From the NCBI GenBank assembly GCA_933228895.1, contig OW121851.1, positions 109,761,271-109,825,270 of the forward strand: 64,000 bases of DNA. The letters are read 5' to 3'. The notes beneath the pieces were generated by a model that had not been told where the DNA came from, searched no databases, and saw nothing but the letters and a program-made list of their open reading frames with translations. This DNA comes from Platycnemis pennipes. Its lineage: Eukaryota > Arthropoda > Insecta > Odonata > Platycnemididae. Shown one piece after another: positions 44,215 through 55,974 of this stretch (positions are counted from its first letter, which is position 1; each line of letters begins with the position of its first letter). Made by a program: the position numbers and the translations under genes.

Positions 44215-44865
44215 AAAAATTTTCTTCTTTAAAAAAAATAAAACTTCTTCGCACCAGCCTGAATATAATTAACCAGGGAAGTGTTAGCTATGTATGCTGC
44301 ATGATAGCAGTACGATTCCGATGAGGTAATATTAAGTATAGAAATTGATAATGATAATTGGTAAAAAGCAGTAAATATAGGTAGTGACAGTCAGTAATAT
44401 TGGATAAGTGGCATTGATAGTAAAGAAATGGATGGTCTCGATTTTAGGAGAAACAGTACCCACTTCTTCCTAAGGTGACTGCTTCTTAAACTAAAACCAG
44501 CTTATTTTTGAATAACTCTCTGTGATGACCTCCAAACGCATATTTTGGTGTGAAAACAAAAGGAGCGTGAAAAATGAACGTTACATTGGAGATGTTTATC
44601 ACTGAATTAAGTACGTAGGCAGTGAAAGGCTTTTCTCACACTTCTTGGTTTGCCTCCTGACGGTAGGCGCCTACAATCCTGATTGCAGGCATTGTCCCTA
44701 ATAGTAACACCCCTGGGGTAGCGTCAGAGTGAAAAGGTTATTTGTGGCATTTAAGGTAGCTGACATATCGGATAAGGGGGTCTGAATTTTTCAGCGCGCG
44801 AAGGAAACTTGGAACCTCTGCCCGGCGTAGGAATTAGACCTTATTTCAACGAAAGGCAGTTAGTG
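44215..44865. other. Unassigned sequence
   Basis: No gene or repeat is recognised here. Confidence 0.35.
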
Positions 44866-44869
44866 TTTT

Positions 44870-45030
44870 AATGTTGAACCTGACGGACGGAGTACTAAAC
44901 TTGAAGTAATATTCACACATATTTAAATAAGGGGTCGATTTTCCATTGGAAATCCCAACCAATTCCGGGATTCAAACTTGAGCCCTCGGGATGGGAGGCT
45001 AGTACTTTCGATGCCTCTACCAGCCAGACT
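44870..45030 (-). mobile_element. tRNA-derived SINE, minus strand
   Basis: On the minus strand TGGCTGGTAGAGGCATCG (A box) and GGCTCAAGTTTGAATCCC (B box) precede the body, which ends in TCCGTCCGTCAGG. The layout follows the family seen at 11605. Confidence 0.65.
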
Positions 45031-45034
45031 ACCG

Positions 45035-48000
45035 ATAATGATACTGCGGTGTTCGATTGTCTAGCGTCACGGCGCGATACGTCGGTATTGTTTGTGCTGT
45101 AATATTAAAGGTTCGAAGACTAGATTTGTATCAACAGCCGTAACCAATCGGTTTTTATGATCCCAGCGCGTGACATCGCTGAAACCATTTATGGACTAGA
45201 AGGTTCGTCACAATTTTATCATTTCACCAGAGGAGAAAAGGAAAATACATAACAGTGCTTTCATGCTAGCCAGTTTTATTATGGATGTATTTTATTCCAT
45301 TTCCTTTGTATTTATGCGTATGTTTTAGTATTGCCATTGATATAGACTTCAAGGGCGTTAAATGCTAGCATAAGCGTAGAGTAAGTATACACTACTCTGT
45401 GGTACAAACGAATCTGATGAATTTGCTGTGGATGGAATGTGGATATGCATGGAGTGCTGGATGGAGTGTTGCAAGACATGATAAAGCACCAAATGCTTGG
45501 AAGAATATCATCCTGAATGTGTTAATTGGGCACCATTACAATTACGGTTTTTTTAAAGCTGAGAAATATGGTTTATTTAGAAAATACGTGTAAATTACAG
45601 TACTGCAGTTCTGTAATAATGATTGAAATTATAGAGATAGTTCACATAAGGCACAATCCAATAAAATAAAATATCAAGTTTTTTACCCATAGTTCAGTAA
45701 GTTGTGGACACATGTTATTTTATAGTAAATTCTATTCAGGTCCTGCTAAGCCATTATGACTGTCAGCAGGTGCCTTTGTTTTTACATACATAATCCTACA
45801 CTTAATCCTTAATTAACTATATATATTTTGCTTAGTTGTGACGTAAAAGTACAAAATTACAAAAGAAAATGGGAAATGGACATGAAAGTAAATCCTTTTA
45901 TCTTTAAGCACTCTTGTTCGCCTTACTATTTCTTACTACCTCTGTTTCAAAACTTTCGAATAGGAATCGATCTCAAGGTAACGTGTTATCATTAGTAAGC
46001 GGCTGGCTAAAAGAAGCTCCTGAAATCTCTCACCCAACTCGAAATCACTTCTGTAATAATTTCTTAGGGGAATTGTATATGGAGCAATAATTGAATATGC
46101 TCGAAGCAGAAAAATAAACCCGTGGAAACTGCTTGGATGAAAGAATGGAAAAAAGGAAAGTTTCGGTATTTTGGCGCATGAGTTCACGTCAGTTTACATA
46201 GCGCGTCACTAGGGGAGCTTTTTATGAAATTTTCGTCACTTTGCGCGATAGAAATTTTACTTCGCATATACATATACATGCATATAACTGAGCATTATCT
46301 AGCCTCATTAAAAAAATGGACGCTAAAGCCGTTAGAACCTATTTTTATTGCATGCTCGAAGAACACTCCATACTTTGATTTCTATTATTTAAAATTTTAG
46401 TGCTAGAAAGATTGGGGAAGATTACTTGCCACCAATGGCTGCCTACATTCAGTTGACGGTTTCTATTTTTTATTTCTTATTAGTTGCCCATCAGCCCATA
46501 TTTTCAGACATTTTACACTTGTAAACCCAATGGAAACTTTTTAGTGTTTGACCATGATTTTGCTCGTGATAGTATCCGTTAATTGAGTGACGTGATATCT
46601 GAATACTGAAAAAAATTGATTGATCATACACCGTGAAGGTCTGAGAGGGTATGCAACAGGAAATGAAATTTTTCGATGATAGTATTCAACATTTCCGAAG
46701 CAAGGCAAAATCTATCCATTTGATGATGGTGCAGTATAAACCAATGCAGCAGTCAAAGGTTCTATGTGAGTGGATATCACCCAATTTCATTCGCTGTCTG
46801 CAAAACAATACTCCACTTACGAGGTAAAGTACTTGGAGCAATGACCCGTCAATTGACGTGTCACCTTCATGGAAGGAGAATTACGCGATAAGAGGAAAAC
46901 AACCTGGCCAAAAAGGAAGGGAAATATATAATACAATTAACTCAAGAGTTAAAAAAATAAAAAAGCACGATCACACTCGTTAAAGTTACATTTTTATTGA
47001 TCACTAGAAATCTAAGACACTCAAATGACGGGTGACCGTCTTACTTATAGTGTTAGCCTCTTATAATTGCTAATTTCAATGCGAGTTTCGTGATAAAATA
47101 CTAAAAATCCACTTTCACCGTATTAATTTTTCAGTAGTGAAAATTCATCATAAACCATGGGACAGATAAGTCTTGGAAATATGAAGAGTGTCTTCCAAAG
47201 TAATGGAATAAGTGCTCTAAAACTCTCTGTAACAAGCATTAGGCCACCATCTGCAAGGCCTTGGTGCTTACAATTGTAGTTTCTCGTTGAATATAATTTT
47301 AAAGTCCTGCATTCCGAACTTCCTAAAACAGCTCATAATGAATAACTTCTTCGTTTCCAGGAAAATTGCTTGCGAATTATCTTCAGAAATTTCCGTCTCT
47401 TGATAACGCCTTGGAGGAAACGGAAAAGGAGAAAATGCGTTATACCACAGTTCATGATGCTAAATTTTTCGGTTAGTCACGAGTAGCTGGGCTTAAAACT
47501 TACGTACGGAGAGTCTAACAATGAGACTGAAAAAGACAAATTTGGGTGACGATTCATTTTTCCAAGTTACCCGTTGGAATGAAAGCCGAAGTTGGGAAAG
47601 AGAAAAAGAAAGAAAAACACATTCGAAGTAAGAAGCTAACCAAAGAGTTGGTTACTGAGTGAGGTTTCTAAAACTTAGAAACAGCTTGGTCTTAACATCC
47701 GTTTTGCTGTGGATTTTAACTACTCCTTATTTTTCGCGACAGGCAATTTTTTCCACTACTTAATATTATATTCATGAGCTTTTTAATCAAATTGGCGGGG
47801 TGATTGCTGAATAAAATGAAATATAATATAATTTAAAACATAAAGTCCGAAAAAAGGACTCAAGTCTTGGAAATAAACACGACGCTTTCCCAGCGTTCGG
47901 GTTTAAAGTTATTATAATTATGTTATCATTGGCTAGGGCAGATTTAAACTTTACGGCCGCATAGAAGTTAACCTTCGTATAGCTCTATATACAGAAGCTT

Positions 48001-48255
48001 CGTACTGCACCATTATACACCAGAAATTCAGAAATTTGGTTGCTGAATGCCTTTAATTTGTGTTGATGAATTTGTAATGTCCAAATGGCCACAAGTAGGT
48101 TGCGTCAATTGCCCTCTTTCAATAGCGCTACGTTTGCACTGCTCAGCCCTTTTTTGCTACATATAGTAAAACGTCTTTATTTAATCTTCGAATTTAAGAT
48201 ACTAATTCCTCTCTTGCAATTAGAAGATTTGACCTCACTAGCATCGGGCCCCGAA
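45035..48255. other. 3.2 kb without recognised features
   Basis: No frame exceeds 83 codons. A diverged tRNA-like A/B pair may exist at 45050-45125 (CTAGCGTCACGGCGCG, AAGGTTCGAAGAC). No further repeat was identified. Confidence 0.35.
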
Positions 48256-48261
48256 AATCCT

Positions 48262-48345
48262 CCCCGGGCGGGATTCGAACCCGCGATCCTGGGTTCGACT
48301 GGCGAGGGATTTACCCGCGCCGCCACCGGGGGCGGCAATTCGCAT
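48262..48345 (-). mobile_element. tRNA-derived SINE head, very tRNA-like
   Basis: On the minus strand the 3' part reads GCGGGTTCGAATCCCGC, a perfect T arm and B box, followed by CCGGGG. The 5' part CCCCGGTGGCGGCGCGGG gives an A-box-like D arm. The acceptor ends pair at six of seven positions. The anticodon stem does not fold convincingly, so I call it SINE or tRNA-pseudogene, not a functional tRNA. Confidence 0.55.
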
Positions 48346-48349
48346 GCCA

Positions 48350-48930
48350 CGGGTTAGGTTTCTCAAACATTTCTGATTTAGCTGTATTTTAGGCAATCCA
48401 AAGGAAAGAGGAATAGAAAAAAAAAATTTTTTTACACACTAAGAAAGATTCATAATGAGGGTATAAGCAATAAACCTTTGATTTAAAAGTTTCAATGGGG
48501 AAAAACTTTTTGCCTTATTTGTGAGAGTATTTCAGAGAATCGACCCTACCGTCTGGAATGATTTTTGATGATGTGCTAGTGCGATGAGTAAATGAAATTT
48601 GCATTTTTGCTCGTGATATTAGTAGTAATTTTTGGCATAGTGTTGAAGATGATATGTAAATATTCCGCCTTTCTTTAAAAAAATAATGAGTAAAGAAAAG
48701 CATGGAGGGGTTTTGAGTGATTTAAGCATTGACATTGGCTCAACCTAACTTATGAAGCAGTTATGTTTCTATCGTAGTATGGTACGATGTCAAAGTAATA
48801 AAGAGCTCAGCGCTCACTCAGCAAATGCTGTGAATGGCATGAAAAGAAATAATATGCCGGAAATTTGGTCTTAAGGATAAATAATAGTGCTACAATACTC
48901 CCCAACTGTTGAAGATGCAGCAATCGCACC
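48350..48930. other. AT-rich DNA, nothing recognised
   Basis: No supported feature in this stretch. Confidence 0.35.
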
Positions 48931-48931
48931 T

Positions 48932-49012
48932 TCTAACCTAACCCTAATCCTAATCTAACCGTCTAACCTAATCCTAACCCAACCGTCTAACCTAAGCCCT
49001 AACCCTAATCCT
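48932..49012. repeat. Interstitial telomere-like (CCTAA/CCCTAA) repeat
   Basis: Degenerate units CTAACCTAACCCTAATCC, CTAACCTAATCCTAACCC and CTAACCTAAGCCCTAACC make up 81 bp, with an approximate higher-order period of 24-30 bp marked by ACCGTCTAACC. CCTAA is the complement of the insect telomere unit TTAGG. The strand orientation is uniform. Units of both five and six bases occur, so it is not a clean telomere array. Confidence 0.7.
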
Positions 49013-49014
49013 TA

Positions 49015-49550
49015 GCAGATTCGACATCATTTCTCGAGGTGAGACTAGAACCTGCAGCCTAAGAGTTGTCCAATAAATGGGGTACAGACAAACTGGCATC
49101 CCGGACGTGTAGACTTTAGCAAAGTGAATCATCAAATAAACAGCATATGATCCGGCCACAAGAGGAGCAACTTAAAGGGAAATTCCATAGGGATGGAGCA
49201 TGTGGATATGAATATCATAGCTACGTTGGCTAGGTTTACATAGGCAGGGAATGAAAGAAAGAGAGTTTCACCTCTTCATCTATTGTGCACCTTGCAGGCC
49301 CCTCGATGATGTTCGGGCGTGAATAAACACCGAATATGCACTAATAGTTAAATTTACTACTAATTTGGAGATTACTATAAGTATCAGTATGAGGAACAGA
49401 TGGTTAACAGTCTTGTTTTCATATTTCTTGTGTTAATAACTTTACATTAAGGGATTGGGTTTAAGGGCTCCATGCGTTTTGACAGTTGACGTTAAAGCGG
49501 TCGAAAAATCGACTGAAATGGAGCCATTGACACGCTGGAAAACATGGGGA
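49015..49550. other. Unassigned sequence
   Basis: No supported feature in this stretch. Confidence 0.35.
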
Positions 49551-49554
49551 GCGG

Positions 49555-49836
49555 GGATCAGGTTGGTGTGTAGTTCTAGATTATTAGCCTCTCACCCCGA
49601 GGGTCCCGAGTGAAAGTTATTTTTTATTTGTAATACGGCCCCAACTCCGGAGTCCTTCGTGGAGATCATTCAAGCTCAGTATTGCGTCCGTCGGAAGGGA
49701 TGTTAAGCCGTGGTCCCCTTGACGCCTTTCTTTAAGAGCAGATTAATGCAGACGCCGAGTCTCTCTCCACACTACCTCCCCCATACCATTCCATTCCCAT
49801 CCATGTACTTTTTCTCCTTGCCTGAAGCGCCTTTAT
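49555..49836 (+). mobile_element. tRNA-derived SINE interrupted at its 3' end
   Basis: Head near 49558-49620 (AGGTTGGTGTGTAGTTCTAG) and body CGTCCGTCGGAAGGGATG, CCGTGGTCCCCTTGACGCC and TTAATGCAGACGCCGAG follow the family order. The SINE breaks off at GAAGCGCC, where the terminal-inverted-repeat element at 49837 begins. Confidence 0.6.
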
Positions 49837-50555
49837 AGGCCGTTTTACACGGTCATTGAAACTGCGCAATCTGATGTTGCTTCCGTTTGAGCAGTCGTTT
49901 GCGAAAGTCCGTGACGTAGAAAATTGCTAGGATGCTTACTTGACCGCTTTACACGGTGCAATCGTCGGTGCATTATGTCAGTGACAATATACCATTCAGT
50001 AGCGGTAATACGGTCAATATTTCGCATAACGTCAAGATCTGTTAAGTAGCAGTTAGCACGTGAAAGATGCGATAAATTGCCACCACTTTAAAATATGTTT
50101 TAAGCCATAGTCTAAACATAATAGTGGACACCCTAGTCCCGTATACTTAGCCCAAAATTTGCACAACGAACGAACGGCTGTGGGCCAAGGTAACGAGTTC
50201 TTCCTTTACGAATGAAATTTAAGCTTCCACGTGGTTAATCACCCAGCTCACTTTGTTCACTACCTAAGGAGTTGAGGGAAAATAAAAACACCCAACTCAA
50301 TCGTCAACAACCTATTTAATTGCTAGAGTTCCCCAGGCAGTTCGTTGCCGCTAAATTTGCACATATAGTGAGAGAAATAAACTTCAAACTTAAGCGAATG
50401 CATGTATCAGATTAGAGCATGTTCTAATTTGCTCGCAGTCGTTCACGCAGTGGCGCTGTCTCTCCTCCCAAGTCGTCGCTTTACACGGTGCAATATTTCT
50501 TGCGCAAGTGTTCTGGCAGCAGCCTGCGCAGTATAATGACCGTGTAAAACGGCCT
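49837..50555. mobile_element. 719-bp terminal-inverted-repeat element (Harbinger-like)
   Basis: The ends AGGCCGTTTTACACGGTCAT (left) and the same sequence on the right strand are perfect inverted repeats of ~21 bp. Inside each end a GCTTTACACGGTGCAAT copy lies in the same orientation as the other. The left flank is TTAT and the right flank TTAA-like, giving at best an imperfect TTA duplication. No transposase is encoded. It shares its terminal motif with the smaller element at 58214. Confidence 0.65.
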
Positions 50556-50559
50556 TAAG

Positions 50560-51000
50560 TGCGGGAACAAATTTAAAACCACCGAGACACGACTCGAAGA
50601 GCCTTCACTCATGAGAGACGGGCACAACAAAGCCCACCTGTAGCGTAACACGTTTGGAACATCAATAAAAGACAAAACACATGCAATTGCATACTTAATG
50701 ATTCGAACAGATATGCGAAAAAGACCAAAAAAACCTCTTTACCGAACTTTATACGTAATGCCTACGTAAATTCAGTGTTTTGAAGTGAGACTTCAAAATA
50801 TTTGAAATGTTACCAGTTGCTTCGCTCAATCTCGTCTATTTTGTATTTTGTTGTTGAGTCGTATTTTATTTTAATTGATATAAGTATTTTTCTCAAAGAG
50901 TATAATTGATAGTATAATTCTTGCTGAGGTTTTGCTCAAATCTCAATTTGAACACCAGTGGATAATTTAAAGTGGTGTGAGGAAGGATCTCCGGGCGGCC
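50560..51000. other. Unassigned sequence
   Basis: No gene or repeat is recognised here. Confidence 0.35.
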
Positions 51001-51004
51001 GGGT

Positions 51005-51360
51005 CATGGAGGGAAAAACTAGAACAGGCGTCGGAGAGGAGTACCAAGTTGTTAGGAAGGCACCTCCTCCCTGGAGATATCAACTGAGGGGAGGAGGTTG
51101 AAAGGGGGGGGGGGGGAGGGAACTAGGGGATTTTCAAAGGGTGCTTGCTCGGGGGGAAGACTCGGGGAGGGGAGGGGTATCCCCTGGGCAAAAAGGGAGG
51201 GCCGCCGAGGGCGAGGAGAAGGGGTATCTGGAGAGAACAGGAGGGGTTTTTAGGGGTTGGGGGGACTTCTCGCTCCCGCGGAAGAAATTGCAAGTGCGTT
51301 GTTGTGTGACGACGATTGTTGGACGTTATCTCCCCGGCGCGCCGCGCCGTTGCTCGTAGT
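51005..51360. other. Purine-rich, G-rich tract with a poly-G run
   Basis: Strong G/A bias on the plus strand with a run of at least 13 G near 51104. Two frames (51141-51525) are composed of G/R/E/K from this bias and are not called as genes. Guanine runs could form G-quadruplex structures. Confidence 0.45.
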
Positions 51361-51667
51361 CAGGGCGTGAGAAATATGATACGCAAGCAAGAAGGGGCTG
51401 GGGGATGGGGAGGGACGAGTGGAATATTTATCACCACGCCAGGGAAAAGGGGTGAAAGGGGTGTTTGTTGTTTCGATAAAGAGTCCCTGGCCATGTTGTT
51501 ATGGGTTCTTACTGCTACGAACTAAGTAGTGGGACGCTACATCTATTCCAACTGTCTTTACTAGGTTGCATCGCGGCTACTGAGATCTAAAAACATGAGG
51601 GATTCCTCCATTCATTTTAAACTTTATAAAATGCTTAATGTGGTGAGGAATTGCATGTTCTGATAGG

Positions 51668-51870
51668 TACTAGATTTAACGAACCATCTGACGGACTGAG
51701 TATTGCACTTAAAAGTGCTCCCAACATCTTATTACGTAGTAGAGTTATGTTTATCTCGACATAGGGATCGGTATAACAATCTAATTGTACCTCAGTCGGG
51801 ATTCAAACCTGGGCCCTAGGAATAGGACATCAGTACTCCAGTTACCTCATCCCCGATTCATTTAATTACG
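51668..51870 (-). mobile_element. tRNA-derived SINE, minus strand
   Basis: On the minus strand GGCCCAGGTTTGAATCCC (B box) and an A-box-like GAGGTAACTGGAGTACTG lead to a body with TCCGTCAGATGG, which fits the family order. Confidence 0.6.
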
Positions 51871-52278
51871 TATTACCAACTCAGGTGGTCGACTGACGTG
51901 TCAAGAAACTGTGGAAGGGTTCAATCCATCTTTTACCCTTCTCCCGCCAATCTCACGTTTTCGTCTTCGATGTGTGCATGGCTTTTAATCGGGTGTGGAA
52001 CCGACAGACGTCATCCGATATATGCTGATGTGAAATGCGGATCAACTCGTTTGAATCGAGTCAGCACAGCCTGGCGAGTGAAACTAAATAGTCTAGGCGC
52101 CGTGGCGCCAGAGGGATGGCGCCACTGGCTTGGTGGAGGAACATTCAGGAAGTTGAGAAGAGGAATACTTCCCCGGGGGGGAGTAGTGAATGACGGTCCA
52201 CTGGAGCATTGTGTCCATGGACACCCACAACCATTTCCCCAGAAGAAAGAGTCCAGTCGTATTGTAATATTGAGATGC

Positions 52279-52335
52279 TTACATCCACAGAATACCCTGC
52301 AAGCCCACTCGAGAGTGTATGGCATGGATTGTACT
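52279..52335 (+). repeat. TACATCTACATAATACC repeat
   Basis: TTACATCCACAGAATACCCT, GCAAGCCCACTCGAG and GTGTATGGCATGGATTG match the consensus. It lies inside a 166-codon frame (51898-52398), which I reject as a gene. Confidence 0.65.
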
Positions 52336-52581
52336 CTCACCAGACATGCACTAGGTACATTGATTGATTATTACCTTGGGATTATTTCATTGAGTTGATA
52401 TATTACTACTCACCAGGCCCTCCGGGTTGAAAACGACTCTACAGCGGAATAAGATAAAATTGCTGGATACTCATGCGCTATTGTAGCAAAATTATTATGA
52501 ATCGCTTATTAATATAATTTTTAGCCAATAAGTAAGAAATTCGTTTGCCTTCACTAATGTATTATTCCCATGGAAGATAAT

Positions 52582-52900
52582 AGCAGCAGACATTTCAATG
52601 TTAGAATCTTTCAAAATGTGGCGTTACAGAACGATGATGAAACGACTTGCCATATTGTGAATTCATAGAGCGAGTAAAAAACGATTTAATCCTAAGAAGA
52701 GTGCGAGAGTGGAGAGTCTGACGAATGCTTTAAAAAAAGGATAACAACCGAATCGGGTAAATCTTGGGACGTGATTGCCTGCCTTGTCTGCAGAAATTGA
52801 ATGGAAAGAATGACGGAAGTAGGCCTCGCATGAGATGTATGGAGCAATTACTGAAGCATGCTAAAGAATAGAGTTAAACGAATAGCTTAGCTGATAGTCA
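52582..52900 (+). mobile_element. RTE-like retrotransposon fragment, decayed
   Basis: Fragments of the plus strand encode LESFKMWRYRTMMKR (equivalent to VEAFEMWCYRRMMKI of the copy at 53592) and, after frameshifts, RPRMRCMEQLLKHAKE (equivalent to RSRVRYMEQVMKDVTG). Order and spacing match the intact copy about 1 kb away. Confidence 0.65.
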
Positions 52901-52904
52901 TTCG

Positions 52905-53585
52905 AGTGCAGAGTTGTGTGAAACTAAAATTTTTAATTTCTGATTGAAGATGATGTCCTTCCATCAGGCATCCGAAGATGCATATAACATGAGATAATAG
53001 AACTAAGAAGGTTTTGAAAATGCAGTAGACACTAGTTATATTGCACCTAAATTGCCTATTTCCCTTAAGGTAATTAAGATTTTGATAACGTTCGCTCAAG
53101 GAGAACATTTAAAATCTATCCGTACGGCAGCCTAACTTGTTTACTGCTACTGCGCTGCATAATATCTTCCAACGAATGGTGTCAAACTCCATATTGAGAA
53201 CACCATTAGTTCTTAGTAGTTGAATAGAAGGTGTGTAGTGTGATTTGTAACTGTGACCTAATTTAATCACTGTGTGAAATGTGAATGATATTTAAGGTCA
53301 GTTCAAATGACTTGCTCAATAGTGCATTAGATTTTTTTTGGCGTTGCTGTAATGGTATTATCGAGTGGCACCCACAGGAAGTATGCTATGCGAGATATTT
53401 TTTCATTTTAACTGAGGATAACCATTGAAAAGACCCTAAATTATGCTTTCCTTTTGTTAATCTCCTTCATTGCAGCTCGCTCTTCTATTATTTCCTCAAT
53501 GTCAATTTTATTTGCTTTAATTTTCTGAATTTGATTAAATGAAAATGAAATTGTTGAAAATCATTGTCTTCTTAATATAAATATC
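52905..53585. other. Unassigned AT-rich sequence between two RTE fragments
   Basis: No coding or repeat feature is visible. The two neighbouring copies are in the same orientation. Confidence 0.35.
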
Positions 53586-53591
53586 GTATCA

Positions 53592-54240
53592 TTAGCCTCA
53601 AAACCAGCATTAAACTACGGAAGCAAAAACTGAAAGAGGTGAAAGAGTTCTGCTGTCTAGGGAGCCGAGTAGACAACGATGGACGAAGCAAGAAAGAGAT
53701 AGTCAGTAGAATAGCTCAGGCAAAGAGGGCATTCTACCGAAAGAAGAACCTATTTACATCTGAAAATACAAGCGTAGAAGTAAGGAAACAATTCATCAGG
53801 ACGTATATCTGGAGCATGTTTCTTCACGGCAGTGAGGAGGCATGGACGATGACAGCAGCGGAGTAGAAAAGGGTGGAAGCATTCGAAATGTGGTGCTACA
53901 GAAGAATGATGAAGATAAAATGGATAGACCGAGTGACAAAGGAAGAAGTATTAAGAAGAGTGGGAGAAAAGAGAAGCCTGATGAAAACTCTAAGAAGAAG
54001 ACGGGATAACTTAATCGGCTATATCTTAAGACACGATGGCTTGATGAAGACATTCGTTGAAGGACAAGTGGATGAGAAGAATGGCAAAGGAAGATCTCGT
54101 GTGAGGTATATGGAACAAGTCATGAAGGATGTGACAGGGAAGAAATACGTAAATATGAAGAGATTAGCCGATAGAAGAACTCAGTGGAGAGCGGCGTCAA
54201 ACCAATCTGAGGATTGATGACTAGGTAGTGATGATGATGA
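53592..54240 (+). mobile_element. RTE-like non-LTR retrotransposon, C-terminal ORF and tail
   Basis: A frame from about 53592 to 54217 is open apart from a single stop (TAG at 53864-53866). It contains EVKEFCCLGSRVDNDGRS, then RIAQAKRAFYRKKNLF, RTYIWSMFLHGSE, RVEAFEMWCYRRMMKI and, at the end, ASNQSED. These match, in order, the region downstream of the RT core in RTE-type arthropod retrotransposons; the final DRxxWR..SNQSED-type motif is typical. After the stop codon comes AGTGATGATGATGAAT, a short triplet-repeat tail. The endonuclease and RT palm are absent. It is a 5'-truncated, dead copy but the best reference for the eight other fragments in this window. Clade assignment is from memory of the family and would need a search. 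Confidence 0.8.
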
Positions 54241-54244
54241 ATAC

Positions 54245-55145
54245 TGTAATTTCCGAGGAAAAAGAATCTAAACTAATGCTAGTTACCTGGTTCATAATTT
54301 AAAATTAACAACATGAGGATTCGGCAACATTCTGAGACCGGCTTGGAAATAAGACGTTATCGCATTATATATAAGATTATGTAGCTTTGAAAGGATTCTC
54401 ATGATGACTAGTATACATAAGGATATAACTTGCTCTTCAAACTATCCATGTGATTAATTAAATAAGGTCTTCCATTACTTCATCAAAGCATTCTATTTAC
54501 GCAAGCGTTGATTAAGAATCTTCGTTGCTTCTGGAAGCCTAAAGAGTTTGATTCGGCCACGAATATTCTGGAAATCTGGAGATGGAAAATCCTTATAAAA
54601 TGGCGTTAAATCAAAATTTACTCTATGAGAGTTTCTTTTATATAAAGAGGAGTTGATCATAAACAAATTCCGCACGCTAAGATATACAGTAAACTGGTGT
54701 AGGGAAGAGCAAATATCCCCATAAATTCTTGTAATGTCCTTTCATACGTTTGGTTAATTACTGAAGGCATTTGCTAATTATACCAAATATTATGTTAAGT
54801 CCGTTTGAACTTATGTCTATCTCAATCTCACTTATAAAGGGTTTGTGTGTACCATTGACAAATGAAATCAAGTAATGCATATATATACATATCATGGGGA
54901 AAAAACATTATCCTTGACTGATAAATAAGAAGAGAAAAATATTTTTTCCCTCTCCTTTGTTCCCTTGGGCATCATGAGAAAGATACGGGCAAAAATTAAA
55001 AATACTTTGGTGACATTATTTAATCTTGTACTCAAGTGTCTTTTTTCTGAAAAAAAATATTTGTCATATATTTATTGAGTAATAATCCGCTTGTGAATCT
55101 CTCTGCGTTAGAGGTTATGCAGACGTTGAAGGGGAAAAAGCATAA
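54245..55145. other. AT-rich DNA, nothing recognised
   Basis: No supported gene or repeat is visible. Confidence 0.35.
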
Positions 55146-55155
55146 GTTTGATGCG

Positions 55156-55963
55156 CAGGGTTTATAGGAACCTGGAAATCCTGGAAAACCTGGAAAAGTC
55201 AGGGAAAATGAAAACAGTCATGGAAATCCTGGAAAAGTCAGGGAATTTAACGTGTGGTCAAGGAAAAATCACAAAATATTTAAATTTATCACCTGAAAAT
55301 GCCAAGAGATCAAAAACTGCACATAGGAGTGGAGGAGGAGGGTGAAGGAGGGGACGGCTGGCCTCAGGCTGGCTTCTCTGTGGAGGCAGCCCAGGGGGCC
55401 TATTCTGGTTATTTCTGGCTATAGCCTGCATGATTTGGTGAATAGATTAGCGAAAGGTGTGTGCATTCATATTTTCATTTTCATTCGCTAGCGATTTCAC
55501 CAGGAATGCTTTGCTTTGTCCCTCTGGCAAGGAAAAAGTTATTCTCAGTTAAATTTGAAGTCACTTAGCCAAATTTGTAGAAGGATGTGAGGAAGAAAAA
55601 AGATTCAAAGAACTACTTTAACATGACATCAGGTTTGAAGGAAAAGCCAGGTTATCCTTCTTTGCATATATTTTTCTGCAATTAAAACCCTTTCTGAAGG
55701 CTTATCAATGTAAGGAATGATAATTTTTATTTTGTTGACTTAAAGTTGTTGATCTCTTATTACTTACTGGAAGGTCATATGATTAATATGATAATTTTTC
55801 ATAAGTTTAGACTTCTTTGCTTCCTCATTACCACTTTTATCTCTATAAATGGCCAAAATCTTGAATGTTTCAGGCGCTCAACAGTCAGGGAAAATCACTA
55901 ATAATGGTCTGGATATCCTGGAAAAGTCAGGGAAAATGAAAATGAAAACTCCTATAAACCCTG
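55156..55963. mobile_element. 808-bp CAGGG-ended DNA element with ATGCG flanks
   Basis: The left end CAGGGTTTATAGGA and the right end TCCTATAAACCCTG are perfect inverted repeats, and ATGCG directly flanks both (55151-55155 and 55964-55968). Inside the ends, CTGGAAAAGTCAGGGAAAAT occurs at both sides in the same orientation, with additional partial copies at 55190-55255. Similar CCTGGAAAAGTCAGGGAA repeats occur in many animal non-autonomous DNA elements. The 5-bp target is unlike the 8 bp of hAT, so the superfamily is open. Confidence 0.7.
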
Positions 55964-55974
55964 ATGCGAAATCG

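Noticed and set aside
48262..48345. Functional tRNA gene
   Set aside because: The T arm and B box are perfect, but the anticodon arm does not fold and the same head type recurs in SINEs throughout the window.
48085..48357. Peptide containing PRAGFEPAILGST
   Set aside because: This is a translated tRNA-like SINE head, a frequent source of false protein predictions.
51898..52398. 166-codon plus-strand frame
   Set aside because: Its C-terminal part is the translated TACATCTACATAATACC repeat and the rest has no recognisable domain or compositional sign of coding.
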